A stretch of 64,000 nt of DNA from Accumulibacter sp032229525 (GTDB lineage: Bacteria; Pseudomonadota; Gammaproteobacteria; Burkholderiales; Rhodocyclaceae), in assembly GCF_032229525.1 (NCBI RefSeq), contig NZ_JAVTWB010000090.1, positions 19,205-83,204 on the forward strand. The letters run 5' to 3'. Numbering within the stretch: position 1 is the stretch's first letter; every line of letters begins with the position of its first letter. Below the pieces are notes generated by a model. It saw nothing but the letters and a program-made list of their open reading frames with translations. It was not told the DNA's origin and did no database searches. The translations under genes and the position numbers were made by a program. This document shows positions 63,778 to 64,000 of the stretch, one piece after another.

Positions 63778-63915
63778 TCGCACCTTCGCTGCAGAGTTTG
63801 ATTTAAAAACTTCTTAAAAACAAGTAGTTACGGCTTTGCGGTGAAGTTTTGAGGCGGCCCTTTTGGGGTTGTGTAGGTGGCAGCAGATAGTTCTTCAGGC
63901 TTCGCAAAACAAGTG

Positions 63916-63943
63916 TTGACGCCGCCGAGAACGACTGTATAAT
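63916..63943 (+). promoter_or_regulatory. Promoter P2 of the presumed rRNA operon
   Basis: TTGACG (63916-63921) and TATAAT (63938-63943) with the same 16-base spacing and a GC-rich discriminator (GCGCCCC). The CTGTATAAT context is identical to P1, 166 bases upstream, so it is probably a duplicated promoter. Confidence 0.85.
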
Positions 63944-64000
63944 GCGCCCCTCTCGCTGCTCAGGCAGCACGGTGGATCGGCCAAGTGGCCGCTCAACCAG

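Larger units (their letters stand above)
63686..64000. other. Region after tyrS, leader of a presumed rRNA operon
   Basis: About 315 bases with no gene. It contains two sigma70 promoters and AT-rich blocks (63801-63830), then a GC-rich leader to the window edge. The 16S gene itself is not reached. Confidence 0.7.

Noticed and set aside
63793..63802. AGAGTTTGAT resembling the start of 16S rRNA
   Set aside because: The sequence after it is AT-rich and does not continue as 16S rRNA, and a second promoter follows, so this is chance similarity in the leader.

Overview
The window looks like a chromosomal segment of a high-GC betaproteobacterium of the Rhodocyclales type, and a Candidatus Accumulibacter-like polyphosphate organism is my best guess. 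This rests on gene families and gene order (his-HIT-tatABC, apbC-dcd-decarboxylase, ftsYEX next to M16 peptidases-rsmD-coaD-ferredoxin, tyrS before an apparent rRNA operon) and on a two-domain polyphosphate:AMP phosphotransferase. It does not rest on any database search. The sequence is a draft: three runs of exactly 100 N (10043-10142, 36751-36850, 58362-58461) are scaffold gaps, and each hides more sequence than its nominal length.

Layout. 1-5.6 kb is accessory: the 3' part of an old-yellow-enzyme reductase, a decayed IS630-type transposase, a TIR-transmembrane-WD40 protein, and a strong LexA-type operator ahead of a small unrecognised ORF. 5.6-16.7 kb carries a DUF1330 protein, the periplasmic pair alpha-2-macroglobulin/pbpC, galE-apaH, an H-NS-like protein and a flavin reductase. 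After an AT-richer spacer come mutY and a long leftward run (18.1-26.7 kb): Nif3-like, FAH-family hydrolase, Gx transporter, ubiX, a LON-domain protein, an MFS carrier and a large PAS-GGDEF-EAL protein. A DegS-like protease and a class II amidotransferase face it.

28.7-37.3 kb is the histidine cluster, read leftward as hisG-hisD-(hisC)-hisB-hisH-hisA-hisF-hisI-hisE, followed by a HIT protein and tatA-tatB-tatC. hisC alone is on the opposite strand. 37.6-42.2 kb has three consecutive CNNM/CorC-type membrane proteins. 42.4-46.7 kb is apbC-dcd-basic amino acid decarboxylase (leftward), then a Cds1-like PLP enzyme, an inositol-phosphatase family protein and a thioredoxin-like protein.

49.5-53.6 kb is a rightward run rsmE-pap-argA-YggX. 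rpiA, dgkA and the cell-division set ftsY-ftsE-ftsX follow, then two M16 peptidase subunits, rsmD, coaD and a YfhL-type ferredoxin ending in a strong terminator. The right end has an M23 peptidase divergent from tyrS, then two near-identical sigma70 promoters with GC-rich discriminators, almost certainly feeding an rRNA operon just beyond the window.

Most of the window is housekeeping. The parts most worth a second look are the TIR-WD40 protein, the SOS-box small ORF, the lysine/alanine-rich tail on the polyphosphate kinase, the inverted hisC and the CNNM triplet. No tRNA, CRISPR array or intact mobile element was seen.
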